18,579 nt of DNA from Avichristensenella sp031549105 (GCA_031549105.1 JAVBQK010000114.1:1-18579), one strand, 5' to 3'; shown: positions 7,330-15,499, counted from the stretch's first letter. Notes: generated by a model from the sequence alone, not told the origin. Program-made: numbers and translations.

Positions 7330-8598
7330 TCAGAAAATGATGGTTTCGTCGCTCCAGGCCGGCGCGGCCTCCTGCTGAACGGGGTCTTCCTCGGCAATTA
7401 TGTCCACAACCTCAAAAACCTCTGCGGCGATGACCGGATCGAGATTTTCAAACAGGTCGTTTTTTGCCATATCCTCCCCCACCTGGGTAAAGGCGAGGCC
7501 CCATTTGGCGCAGTCATACGCACCGCGGTCCGCCGCGCGAAACTTGATGCTCTGCTGCGAGACGTGGAACTTGAACGCATCGTCGGCCACCTCGCGGCCG
7601 GTACGCCCGCCAAAGCGCGCAAGTGGCTGGTCGAAATCCAGCGTGATCGCGCCCTGCGCATACAGGTGCAGGTATGCCTTGAGTGGCTGCCAGCCGCCAT
7701 AGGTCTCAAAGGACTCCGGCTCTGCCGTGGGGTCGTTTCCGTTTTGCAGACAGTACAGCGCCACATCGGCCGTCAACCGGTGCGCACCATGGCCATACTC
7801 GCCGTTCACATCGTGGGTGACGATCACATCCGGCCGGTACCGGCGGATCACTTCCATCATGAATGTGCGGGTTTTGGCCTTTCCCCACTTGGAGTACGCG
7901 TCTGCCAGCGTCTCCGTGCGAAAGTCGCGGAACGCCCCGAATACCGGATACTGCGTGACACCGCATGCCCATATGCCGTTGAGCGCCTCATGCCGCCGCC
8001 TGGCGTTGCTGCCGCACATGTACACCACGACGGTATCCCGGCCTTCCTCCCCCGCATAGCGCGGCAGGATGCCGCCCATGAAGACCAGCTCATCATCGCA
8101 GTGGGCTGAGATGGCCATCAGCGACGCTTTCTCCGGCGTCTCGCGCCAGTCCTGCACCCAGGCGGGCAGCGTGTCCCCCTCGCCTAGGAACGTGATCTCC
8201 GCCAGCGGGGACAGTGCCTTTTCGGACGCGGTGAGCAGCCGGAATGTCTCCAGCAGCCCTTCCACCGGCACAAATTCGTGAAGGAACCCATGCACACCGC
8301 CCGTATAGACCGTCTCCCAGACCCCGCCGCGCGATACCTGCAGCGCCCATGTGCCGGGTGCCTCATCCCACTGCAGATAAATGCCGTATACCGCTGCCTT
8401 GGGTTTCACGGTGACGACGGTTCCCTTATTCCAACGGAACACTGTGGTGATCTTGCCGTCTAGTATATAGGAAGTGGGGTCGTATCTGGATGTAGCGGAA
8501 ACCGTGCATTGCCCCGTGATATCGGGCATCTCACCCGCGAGCGCAGCGCCTGCCATAAACACCCAGAACAGACAACACAGCCATACGAATCGCTTCAA
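7330..8598 (-). CDS. Secreted PIG-L family deacetylase with N-terminal beta-rich domain
   Basis: 422 residues. PIG-L/LmbE enzymes are zinc hydrolases that remove the acetyl group from N-acetylglucosamine-type sugars. Residues 1-21 form a signal peptide ending AALA, so the enzyme should act outside the membrane. Residues 30-145 are strand-rich and resemble a discoidin (F5/8 type C-like) sugar-binding module, a tentative call. The catalytic part begins at SAHCDDE (164-170; the family consensus is AHPDDE) with H166 and D169 as likely zinc ligands. HDVNGEYGHGAH (262-273) supplies the C-terminal histidine pair. An acidic tail follows. The start is TTG at 8598, eight bases after GGAGGG; any later ATG would destroy the signal peptide. 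Next to a glycosyltransferase and flippase cluster, its substrate may be an exported polysaccharide, but this is inference. Confidence 0.87.
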   Translation of the reverse strand: MKRFVWLCCLFWVFMAGAALAGEMPDITGQCTVSATSRYDPTSYILDGKITTVFRWNKGTVVTVKPKAAVYGIYLQWDEAPGTWALQVSRGGVWETVYTGGVHGFLHEFVPVEGLLETFRLLTASEKALSPLAEITFLGEGDTLPAWVQDWRETPEKASLMAISAHCDDELVFMGGILPRYAGEEGRDTVVVYMCGSNARRRHEALNGIWACGVTQYPVFGAFRDFRTETLADAYSKWGKAKTRTFMMEVIRRYRPDVIVTHDVNGEYGHGAHRLTADVALYCLQNGNDPTAEPESFETYGGWQPLKAYLHLYAQGAITLDFDQPLARFGGRTGREVADDAFKFHVSQQSIKFRAADRGAYDCAKWGLAFTQVGEDMAKNDLFENLDPVIAAEVFEVVDIIAEEDPVQQEAAPAWSDETIIF

Positions 8599-8622
8599 TA
8601 TTTATGCCCTCCGTGTAAGCGT

Positions 8623-8651
8623 AGAATACCATATTTTCAAGTGGCCGGCAA
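8623..8651 (-). promoter_or_regulatory. Promoter for the secreted deacetylase gene
   Basis: On the minus strand, TTGCCG (complement of 8646-8651) and TATTCT (complement of 8623-8628) are separated by 17 bases. They lie about 25 bases upstream of the TTG start, so the leader is short and holds little beyond the ribosome binding site. Each hexamer has two departures from consensus. Confidence 0.55.
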
Positions 8652-8657
8652 TCCCCC

Positions 8658-8686
8658 TTGCGCCGCCGCAGACGATGCGCTACAAT
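8658..8686 (+). promoter_or_regulatory. Promoter for the membrane protein-MFS-PepF operon
   Basis: TTGCGC (8658-8663), a 17-base spacer and TACAAT (8681-8686) lie 30 bases before the ATG at 8716. The element is back to back with the deacetylase promoter, the two -35 boxes being only six bases apart. Binding of polymerase at one could therefore affect the other. Confidence 0.65.
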
Positions 8687-8715
8687 GTGCTAAATCCGAT
8701 AGGGAGGATTTTGTC

Positions 8716-9705
8716 ATGCGTTCATTGCGCCTACGCCAGGGGCTGCGCGAGGCTGGCCAGGGGCTGCGTGAAGCCGCCAGTCTTGCCAGAAACAACCTGG
8801 CCGCCACGCTTCTATTGGGCCTCGTACTGGCCGTTCTGCCCGCACTGCTGCGCGCGGGGCTGTTCATTTCCGCACAGGAAGCCTTGCTTGCCGATTGGGA
8901 GATTTGGGCAGGCGCTATCGCTGCCGAAGACCTGACGCCGCTGCTCAACGCCACCATGCAGGGCACGGGGCTGGTCAGCCTGTCTTCCAACCTGCTGGAC
9001 CTTGCCACTTCTTTGATTCTCTCCCCCGTGCTGCTCTCGGCGCTGGCACTGCTCTACAACGGTTATGTGCATGCCAAAGGCCCTTCCGCCGCGCTGGAAG
9101 CCGCCAAGAGGGCGGGCGGGAACGCCAAGAACCTGGTGGTCGTGGCCCTCCTGTGCATGCTAGCCGAATGGTTTGTGCAGATGGTGCCATCAATCGCCTC
9201 CGGCCTTTTGTCCGCGGTGGCGGGCATTCTCTCGTTCATTCCACTGATCGGGCCTATCGCCTCCGTGCTGGCGGTAGTTCTCTCACTCCTGGTATCCGTC
9301 CTGACCGATTTCGCCGTCACAGTAATCTTCTGCTATGTGTGGATTTGCGCATCGTGTGAAGGGATCTCGGGTTTCGGCGCGCTGGTGCGCTCCTGGCAGC
9401 ACACGCGCAATGCCATGCATGAGACCATCTCCACCCTCCTCGTCCTCTCGCTGCTGCGCTGGCTGGTCATCATCCTGCTGGCCATTTTGTGGCTATTTGT
9501 CGGGCTGGGGCTTTCCATTCCGCTCACCGCACTGCTCTACACTGTGTACGCGGTAAACGCGCTGCACACCGTAGCGCTCGGCGGCGTGACGACAGCGCTG
9601 TACCTGCGGCGGCCTAGCTCCACATGGGGTCCGCCTCCCGGCAGCTTTAGCAGCGGTCCCGACCTCTCCCGCATGAAAAGTGCCAACATCGACGAGAAAA
9701 GGTAA
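8716..9705 (+). CDS. Polytopic membrane protein of unknown function
   Basis: 329 residues with about five or six long hydrophobic segments: near residues 25-50, 85-115, 135-175, 185-215 and 245-290. The N-terminus is basic and soluble (RSLRLRQGLREAGQGLREAA) and the C-terminus is a Pro/Ser-rich cytoplasmic tail. The layout resembles the membrane domain found beside or fused to glycerophosphodiester phosphodiesterases and DUF975-like proteins in Bacillota, but I cannot assign it firmly. The start is ATG 8716 with GGGAGGA eight bases upstream; the open frame runs further upstream into the divergent deacetylase but has no ribosome binding site there. It is first in an operon, 15 bases before the MFS gene. 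A role in envelope maintenance or in assisting the transporter is only a guess. Confidence 0.85.
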   Translation: MRSLRLRQGLREAGQGLREAASLARNNLAATLLLGLVLAVLPALLRAGLFISAQEALLADWEIWAGAIAAEDLTPLLNATMQGTGLVSLSSNLLDLATSLILSPVLLSALALLYNGYVHAKGPSAALEAAKRAGGNAKNLVVVALLCMLAEWFVQMVPSIASGLLSAVAGILSFIPLIGPIASVLAVVLSLLVSVLTDFAVTVIFCYVWICASCEGISGFGALVRSWQHTRNAMHETISTLLVLSLLRWLVIILLAILWLFVGLGLSIPLTALLYTVYAVNALHTVALGGVTTALYLRRPSSTWGPPPGSFSSGPDLSRMKSANIDEKR

Positions 9706-9720
9706 AGGGTTCTACTATCC

Positions 9721-11193
9721 ATGAACAGACCCCGCCGTTTTAGGATTAGAAGGCCCCACATCCGCCTTTACGATACCACCGGCCTTACGATGGATGTGCA
9801 AAAGAGCCTGAACCTGGGCATCCTGGCCGTCACGTTTGCGATGGTCTTCACCAATATCACCACCGGCGCGGCATGGACGGGCTTCCAGCGGATGCTGGGC
9901 GCGGACTCGTTGACGCTGGGCGTCATTTCCGCCATTCCCGTGGCAGCGTCTACGCTGCAGATCTTTGCTTCCTTTGTGCTGGAAAAGTACCAAAACCGTC
10001 GCACGTTGCTGCTGGTCTTCGGGTTGATACACCGCCTCTCATGGCTGGTCATCGGTCTGATCCCGGTGTTCATACCGATGGAGGCAAGCGGGCTGCGCCT
10101 TATTTCGCTGATGGTGCTGCTGGCGGTATCCGCCGGCGGCGCGTCATTCCTCAACGTATCGTTTTACTCGCTGATCGGCGACCTGGTGCCGATGCGCATT
10201 CGCGGGCGCTATTTCTCCGCGCGGCAGGCCGTATCGCTGCTGGCCGGTATTTTGACGGGGCTTTTCGTCAGCTGGCTTATGGACGCGGTGGACGGCAGGA
10301 TCGCCTACACGCTGGTGCTGATTCTCGCCAGCCTCTTTGGCACGGCGGACATCTGCTGCTTCTTCTTTGTCAAATGGCCGGCGATGCAGCCACGCACTGG
10401 CAAGGGCGAAGGCCTTCTGACGATGCTCAAGTCCGTGCTGAAGGACAAGGGCTACATGATGGTCGTCGGTTATTTCACGCTGTGGTTCTTTGCCGTGAAC
10501 ATTTCGGGCCCGTTCATCAACGTCTATTTTCTGGAACACGCGCGCATGTCCTTCACCCAGATCACGGTGTACAACCAGATCATCCCCAACATCACCACGG
10601 TGCTGGTCATTGGCTGGTGGGGGCGGCAAATGGACCGCTATGGAAATCAGCCGATCGTGCAGACGGCGGGGCTGTACTGCATGATCCTGCCTCTGGCGTA
10701 TATCCTGACCGGGCCGGGTAAGTTCGCCATCCTGCCGTTTGCGCATGCGATATCCGGCATGGCGTGGCCCGCCAGCGACCTGGGCCAGCAAAACATGTAC
10801 CTGGAGCGCGCGCCCGCGCACAATAGATCGATGTATGTGGCTGTCTTTTTTGCCTGCACGCAGCTGTTTGGCACTGCATTTTCCAACTTTATCGGTGGCA
10901 TCCTGATGTCCGGCCCTCTCCGCATGCTTGAGGCGCTGAACCTGCGTTTTGCGGGTTTCGACATGACACGCTACGATTTTCTGTTTGCCCTCTCGTCGAT
11001 TTTGCGCATGACCTGCGTACTGTTGCTCCTGCCGCACCTGCGGAGCGAGACGGATACGCCTGCACCGCGCATGGTACGCATCATCCTGGGGCAGTTTAGC
11101 CATAAGATACATATCCTGCTGCACGGCATGCGCGTCAAGCGCCTGCGCACCAAATACCGCAAAGAAAACACGACACCCGAGGAGGAATCGTAA
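9721..11193 (+). CDS. Major facilitator superfamily transporter
   Basis: 490 residues with about 12 membrane segments in two halves. The first half contains the loop GDLVPMRIRGRYFSARQAV near residues 150-170, the charged cytoplasmic loop pattern of MFS proteins. The central loop is near residues 220-240 (KWPAMQPRTGKGEG). The C-terminus is a basic cytoplasmic tail of about 40 residues. The start is ATG 9721 with a modest AAAGGG site 11 bases upstream; an alternative Met at 9790 has no ribosome binding site, so the longer form is preferred. It lies 15 bases after the membrane protein gene, and its stop directly abuts the PepF start. The substrate cannot be told from sequence. Linkage to a peptidase could suggest peptides or amino acids, but MFS proteins beside pepF are not diagnostic. 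Confidence 0.85.
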   Translation: MNRPRRFRIRRPHIRLYDTTGLTMDVQKSLNLGILAVTFAMVFTNITTGAAWTGFQRMLGADSLTLGVISAIPVAASTLQIFASFVLEKYQNRRTLLLVFGLIHRLSWLVIGLIPVFIPMEASGLRLISLMVLLAVSAGGASFLNVSFYSLIGDLVPMRIRGRYFSARQAVSLLAGILTGLFVSWLMDAVDGRIAYTLVLILASLFGTADICCFFFVKWPAMQPRTGKGEGLLTMLKSVLKDKGYMMVVGYFTLWFFAVNISGPFINVYFLEHARMSFTQITVYNQIIPNITTVLVIGWWGRQMDRYGNQPIVQTAGLYCMILPLAYILTGPGKFAILPFAHAISGMAWPASDLGQQNMYLERAPAHNRSMYVAVFFACTQLFGTAFSNFIGGILMSGPLRMLEALNLRFAGFDMTRYDFLFALSSILRMTCVLLLLPHLRSETDTPAPRMVRIILGQFSHKIHILLHGMRVKRLRTKYRKENTTPEEES

Positions 11194-12993
11194 ATGGACA
11201 GTGACAACGGCATCCGCGCCCGTGAGGACATCGCCGCAAGCGATAAATGGCGGCTTGACCACATCTACCCGAGCATCGAGGCCTGGGAGGCCGATTTTGC
11301 TGCCGCGCAGGCGGAAATCACGGCGATGGACGATGTTCGCGCGGCGCTTGCGCCCAATATGGAGAGCATCCTCTCCACGCTAGGCACGGTCGCCCGGCTC
11401 AGCGAGCGCATCAAGAAACTCTACCGCTATGCCCGCATGCTTCGCGATGAAGATAGCCGGCTGTCCGGCCCCCAGGCGCTGGCGGACCGCGCCGAGTCCC
11501 TTTCGGTGCGTGCCAGCGCGTCCGCGGCGTTCCTCACCCCGGCGCTGCTGCAAATGCCGGAAGCACTGCTGCACGAGTGCGCCGTCTCCCCCACGTTTGC
11601 CGACTATGACCGCCAGCTTCTGGAGGTCCTCCGCAGCCGCCCGCACACGCTGCCCGCCGAGCAGGAGGTACTGCTGGCACGGGCGGACGAAATCGGCGGC
11701 GGGCCGGAGGCCATCTATACGCTGCTTACCTCGGCGGACATCTCCTTCCCTACGATCACCGGCGAGGACGGCCAGCCCATGAGCGTCAACGACGCGCGGC
11801 TCCTGACCTTCCTCAGCAGCCGTGACGGCCGTGTGCGCCGCGAGGCATACGAGACCGTGCTGGGCACGTATGGGAAGCTGGGCAACACCTTCGCCGCCAT
11901 CTACGCTTCCAGCGTCAAGTACGATGTGTTTACCGCCCAGGCGCGCAAGTTTGGCTCCGCGCGGGAAGCGTCACTCTTTGCCAGCGAAATTCCCGTTCCG
12001 GTATACGACGCTCTGCTGGAGGCCGTCTATGAACGCCTGCCCGCGCTGAACCGCTACCAGGCGACGAAGCAGAAAGCGCTAGGGCTGTCCGAGCTGCACC
12101 TGTGGGACCTCTATGTGGATACCGCCAAAGACTTTGAAATGAAGCTGACCTATGACGAAGCATATGCGCTGGTGCTGGAGGCGCTCGCGCCGCTTGGCGA
12201 AGATTATGTTGGGACGGTGACTGAGGCAAAAACAGCCGGATGGGTGGATATCTACGAGAATGCGGGCAAGCACCACGGCGCGTATTCCTGGGGAACCTAT
12301 GGCGTACACCCATATGTGCTGCTGAATTTCCGGGGCACACTGGACGCCGCGTCCACGCTGGCACATGAGCTGGGCCACGCCATGCACTCGTATTATTCCG
12401 GGCAAACGCAGCCCGCCACCAAGGTCGATTACTCGCTGTTCGCCGCAGAGGTCGCCTCCACTGTCAATGAAATACTGCTCAGCTGCTATCTGCTCGAAAA
12501 GCATCCCGAGAAGGAAGCGCAGCAGTCGCTGCTGGGCACACTGCTGGAGCAGTTCCGCCAGACCGTCTTCCGCCAGTCGCTGTTTGCCGCATTCGAGATG
12601 GAGGCACACGCAATGCAGGAGCGGGGCGAGCCGCTGACGCGCGAGGCGCTGAGCGATCTGCACTACCGCCTCAACGAAAAATTCTATGGCCGCGCGTGCA
12701 TCATTGACGATGTCGTGCGCAATGAATGGATGCGCATCCCCCACTTCTACAGAGCGTTCTACGTCTATCAGTACTCCACCGGCTTTTCCGCCGCGGTATG
12801 CATCGCGCGGCGCATCCTCAAGGAGGGCGCGCCCGCTGTGGAGGGCTATCGGCGTTTCCTGGCTGCCGGCGGCTCAATGCCGCCGATCACCGCGCTGCGG
12901 ATGGCCGGTGTGGACATGGAAACGCCAACGCCGGTGCAGGATGCGCTTGCGTGGTTTGAGGAAATATTGGCACGGTACGAACAGGTTTGCTGA
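11194..12993 (+). CDS. pepF: Oligoendopeptidase F (M3B family)
   Basis: 599 residues, the usual length of PepF. It is a cytosolic zinc metallopeptidase that cuts oligopeptides of roughly 7-17 residues and serves in peptide turnover. The N-terminal helical half includes DKWRLDHIYPSIEAWEADF, typical of the family. The zinc site is HELGH at 391-395 with E419 in FAAEVASTVNE as third ligand, 24 residues after the second histidine. Late family blocks such as HFYRAFYVYQYSTGFSAA are also present. ATG 11194 follows the MFS stop codon with no spacing; GAGGAGG, eight bases before it and inside the MFS gene, is the ribosome binding site, so translation is probably coupled. It is the last gene of the three-gene operon. 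Confidence 0.96.
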   Translation: MDSDNGIRAREDIAASDKWRLDHIYPSIEAWEADFAAAQAEITAMDDVRAALAPNMESILSTLGTVARLSERIKKLYRYARMLRDEDSRLSGPQALADRAESLSVRASASAAFLTPALLQMPEALLHECAVSPTFADYDRQLLEVLRSRPHTLPAEQEVLLARADEIGGGPEAIYTLLTSADISFPTITGEDGQPMSVNDARLLTFLSSRDGRVRREAYETVLGTYGKLGNTFAAIYASSVKYDVFTAQARKFGSAREASLFASEIPVPVYDALLEAVYERLPALNRYQATKQKALGLSELHLWDLYVDTAKDFEMKLTYDEAYALVLEALAPLGEDYVGTVTEAKTAGWVDIYENAGKHHGAYSWGTYGVHPYVLLNFRGTLDAASTLAHELGHAMHSYYSGQTQPATKVDYSLFAAEVASTVNEILLSCYLLEKHPEKEAQQSLLGTLLEQFRQTVFRQSLFAAFEMEAHAMQERGEPLTREALSDLHYRLNEKFYGRACIIDDVVRNEWMRIPHFYRAFYVYQYSTGFSAAVCIARRILKEGAPAVEGYRRFLAAGGSMPPITALRMAGVDMETPTPVQDALAWFEEILARYEQVC

Positions 12994-13003
12994 TGCATTT
13001 TAG

Positions 13004-13056
13004 CGCCCGGATGGTGGATCTGAATCAAAAAGTTGATTTAGGCCGCCTTCCGGGCG
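13004..13056. repeat. Nested inverted repeats at the murC promoter
   Basis: An outer eight-base pair of arms (13004-13011 and 13049-13056, CGCCCGGA and its complement) encloses an inner hairpin (AATCAA 13023-13028 and TTGATT 13033-13038, four-base loop). The inner right arm is the -35 box of the murC promoter and the outer right arm ends just before the -10 box. There is no T-run after it, so it is a poor intrinsic terminator for pepF although it lies only 11 bases past that stop. It could be an operator or a weak transcription stop. Confidence 0.55.
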
Positions 13057-13062
13057 TATAAT
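13033..13062 (+). promoter_or_regulatory. Promoter for the MurC-type ligase gene
   Basis: TTGATT (13033-13038), an 18-base spacer and a perfect TATAAT (13057-13062) sit about 32 bases before the GTG start. A transcript would begin near 13069, with the GGGAGG ribosome binding site a short way downstream. The element overlaps the inverted repeats described at 13004-13056. Confidence 0.7.
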
Positions 13063-13094
13063 AAGCGGCAAGCCAATTGACGGGAGGCGTTTGA

Positions 13095-14480
13095 GTGTCC
13101 CTGCACATCGATGATTTCGCGGGCAAGCATGTTCATATGATTGGGATCGGCGGCAGTTCGATGTCGGGTCTGGCGGCGCTGCTTCAAAAGCGGGGCTATG
13201 TCATTACCGGTTCGGATAACTATGCGTCCTATCTGGTGGAGACGGTCGAAAAGTCCGGCATTCCCGTGACGATCGGGCACCGGGCTGAGAACGTGCATGG
13301 CGCGGATTTGATCATCTTTTCCGCCGCAATCGCCGATAACAACCCTGAGCGATGCGAGGCCGAGCACCTGGGCATCCCGCAGATGGAGCGCTCCATGCTG
13401 CTTGGGCAACTGATGGAAGGCCACCGGCAGGCCATCAGCATCGCGGGCACCCATGGCAAGACGACCACCACCGCGATGCTCGCACAGATGCTGGTGGAGG
13501 CGGGGATGGACCCGGCGGTGTCGCTTGGCGGCACGTTTGATTATATCGGTGGCAGCACGCGCGTGGGCGGGGACGAGGTCTTTTTGGCCGAGGCGTGCGA
13601 GTTCCACGGCAGCTTCCTGGAGATGCGGCCTACGGTCGCCGTTGTGCTGAATATCGAAGCGGACCACCTGGACTTCTATGGCGATATCGAGCACATTCAA
13701 ATGGCGTTTGCGCAGTTTATCGAGAACGTACCGACGGTCGGTTTTTTCATTGGCAATGGGGATGATCCCAGGGTCTGGTCGCTGCTGGAAGCCTCCCCCT
13801 GCCAGCCTATTTCCTTTGGCCTGGGCGCGCACAACAACTGGCGGCCACGCGGGCTGCGCTACAGCCAGACCGGCTGCGCCTCCTTTGACGCGGCGCTTGA
13901 TGGGGAAATCATCGCGCGCGTGGAGCTGAATGTCGGCGGCGCGTTCAACGTGCTGAACGCACTGGCGGCGATTGCCGCCGCGCATGTCGTTGGCGCGGAT
14001 ATGCATCGGGCAGCTGCCGCGCTTTCCGCCTTCTCCGGCGTGCACCGCCGGTTTGAACACACCGGTGATGTCTGCGGCGTGAAGCTCTTCCACGATTACG
14101 GCCACAACCCGACGGAAATGCGCGGCGCGCTGTCAGTCGCCAAGTTGCAGCCCCATCGCCGTCTGTGGGCCGTGATGCAGCCGCATACCTACTCACGCGT
14201 GAAGCGCCTATTTGATGACTATATCGATTGCTGCGACGACGCGGATGAGATCCTGGTTACCGATATTTATGCCGCGCGGGAGGTTGATCCAGGCGACATC
14301 AACAGCCAGATGCTGGTGGATGCCATGCTGAAAGCCGGAAAGCCTGTGCACCTCACGCCTACTTTCGCCGACACGGAAGCGTATCTGCGCGCGCACTGGC
14401 AGCCGGACGATCTGGTGCTGACAATGGGTTGCGGCAACATCAATGAGCTGAACGATCTGATACAGGAACACGGAGAATAG
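13095..14480 (+). CDS. murC: UDP-N-acetylmuramate-L-alanine ligase (MurC type)
   Basis: 461 residues, normal for MurC. The enzyme joins L-alanine to UDP-MurNAc with ATP, the first amino acid step of the peptidoglycan precursor, in the cytoplasm. Domain 1 starts with the nucleotide-binding HMIGIGGSSMSGLA (14-27). The ATP P-loop is GTHGKTT (118-124). NIEADHLDFY (187-196) is the Mur ligase histidine block, and FSGVHRRFE and HDYGHNPTE mark the third domain. Two motifs are atypical: EACEF (166-170) for EADES, and DYGHNPTE for DYGHHPTE. A paralogue or the recycling ligase Mpl remains possible, since Mpl shares this fold, but the length and opening block favour MurC. The start is GTG 13095 behind GGGAGG at seven bases. 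It appears monocistronic. Confidence 0.88.
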   Translation: MSLHIDDFAGKHVHMIGIGGSSMSGLAALLQKRGYVITGSDNYASYLVETVEKSGIPVTIGHRAENVHGADLIIFSAAIADNNPERCEAEHLGIPQMERSMLLGQLMEGHRQAISIAGTHGKTTTTAMLAQMLVEAGMDPAVSLGGTFDYIGGSTRVGGDEVFLAEACEFHGSFLEMRPTVAVVLNIEADHLDFYGDIEHIQMAFAQFIENVPTVGFFIGNGDDPRVWSLLEASPCQPISFGLGAHNNWRPRGLRYSQTGCASFDAALDGEIIARVELNVGGAFNVLNALAAIAAAHVVGADMHRAAAALSAFSGVHRRFEHTGDVCGVKLFHDYGHNPTEMRGALSVAKLQPHRRLWAVMQPHTYSRVKRLFDDYIDCCDDADEILVTDIYAAREVDPGDINSQMLVDAMLKAGKPVHLTPTFADTEAYLRAHWQPDDLVLTMGCGNINELNDLIQEHGE

Positions 14481-14487
14481 TATATCG

Positions 14488-14513
14488 AAAAGACCGCCAA
14501 TCGGCGGTCTTTT
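14488..14513. terminator. Bidirectional terminator between murC and degV
   Basis: A perfect 11-bp stem (14488-14498 with 14503-14513) closes a four-base loop and is bounded by four A residues on one side and four T residues on the other. It can therefore work on either strand. It lies eight bases after the murC stop and 12 bases from the degV stop on the other strand. Confidence 0.92.
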
Positions 14514-14525
14514 AACATGCTCCCC

Positions 14526-15374
14526 TTACACCTTGCAGGCAATAACCCCCAGCAGCCCCGGTCCCGTATGCACCACCAGCACCGGGCTCACCGGCACCAG
14601 GAACGACTCTTCCACATTGAGGAGCCCCTTCAGGCGCTCCAACAGCTTTTCACCATCTAACTGCGCCGCGCCGTGCACCACCGCCAGGCGGACGCGATCC
14701 ATGCGGAAACGCCCGGTGATCTCGCGCACCATCGTCTCCAGCGCGTTGATGTGGCCGCGCGCCTTCGCCAACGTCTCATATACGCCGTCCGTATTGACGT
14801 AGATGACGGGTTTGAGCTGGAGCATCGTGCCCAGCACGCCCTCCACCAGGCCGATCCGCCCGCCTTTGCGCAGGTATTCCAGCGTCTTGATGACGAACAT
14901 GCCCAGGCTCTTCTCGCGCAGCGCATGCGCATGCGCTGCGATGGCGTCTGCGTCCTGCGTCTGCGCCAGCATCCGCGCACACTCCAGCACGATGATGCCC
15001 TCCTGCAGCGACAGCGTCTTGCTATCGACGACGCGGACATTCATGCGCGTGTAGTCTTCGGCAATCATCCGGACCAGGTTATAGGTGCCGGACAGGCCGG
15101 ATGAAATGCAGATGTGTACCGCGTCGGTATACCCCTCGTCGGCCAGCTCATCATACAGCTTCGATACATCTTCCGGCAGCGGGAGCGACGTTTTGGGCAC
15201 TTCCTGGGCCAGCATGTCGTAAACCTGCTGCGGGCTGATCTCTACCCTGTCCCGCTTCTCCCCGTTATGGTAGACGATGCGAAGCGACACGAATTTTATG
15301 TTATACTGCGCTAGCAACTCATCGGGCAAATCGCAGGCGCTGTCCGTAATGATTACCGTTTTTTTATCCGGCAT
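14526..15374 (-). CDS. DegV family protein (fatty-acid-binding, FakB-like)
   Basis: 282 residues, the standard DegV length. Characterised relatives (FakB) hold a fatty acid for phosphorylation by the kinase FakA in Gram-positive lipid uptake; whether this copy does so is inferred. Family marks are VIITDSACDLP (7-17), TSLPLPEDV (62-70), ISSGLSGTYN (90-99) with the conserved serines, VVDSKTLSLQEG, LEYLRKGGRIG, and the C-terminal HTGPGLLGVIACKV. The loop TSLPLP differs from the more common TSQPSP. The start is ATG 15374 with GGAG nine bases upstream; a TTG five codons earlier coincides with that site and is less likely. It is single in its unit, with an extended -10 promoter upstream and a shared terminator downstream. 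No fakA is in the window. Confidence 0.93.
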   Translation of the reverse strand: MPDKKTVIITDSACDLPDELLAQYNIKFVSLRIVYHNGEKRDRVEISPQQVYDMLAQEVPKTSLPLPEDVSKLYDELADEGYTDAVHICISSGLSGTYNLVRMIAEDYTRMNVRVVDSKTLSLQEGIIVLECARMLAQTQDADAIAAHAHALREKSLGMFVIKTLEYLRKGGRIGLVEGVLGTMLQLKPVIYVNTDGVYETLAKARGHINALETMVREITGRFRMDRVRLAVVHGAAQLDGEKLLERLKGLLNVEESFLVPVSPVLVVHTGPGLLGVIACKV

Positions 15375-15397
15375 AGTTTCACGCTCCAATCTAACGC

Positions 15398-15426
15398 ATT
15401 ATACCACAGTTTTCCTAGAAGGACAG
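15398..15426 (-). promoter_or_regulatory. Extended -10 promoter for degV
   Basis: On the minus strand, TGGTATAAT carries a perfect -10 box (complement of 15398-15403) with the TGn extension. The region 17 bases upstream (complement of 15421-15426, CTGTCC) is a poor -35 match, as is usual when the extension is present. The box lies 23 bases before the degV ATG. Confidence 0.7.
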
Positions 15427-15499
15427 CAGTTTTCTCTATATGTAAAGTTTAAATTATTTTGAATAAATTGCAAAAAATCAAAAGACCCGAGATGATCCA

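Noticed and set aside
10144..11262. 372-codon minus-strand open frame opposite the MFS gene
   Set aside because: Antisense shadow: no start signal, no domain, and it spans the coupled MFS-PepF junction.
13038..14105. 355-codon minus-strand open frame opposite murC
   Set aside because: Antisense of a well-supported Mur ligase; the end of the frame would also run into the murC promoter.
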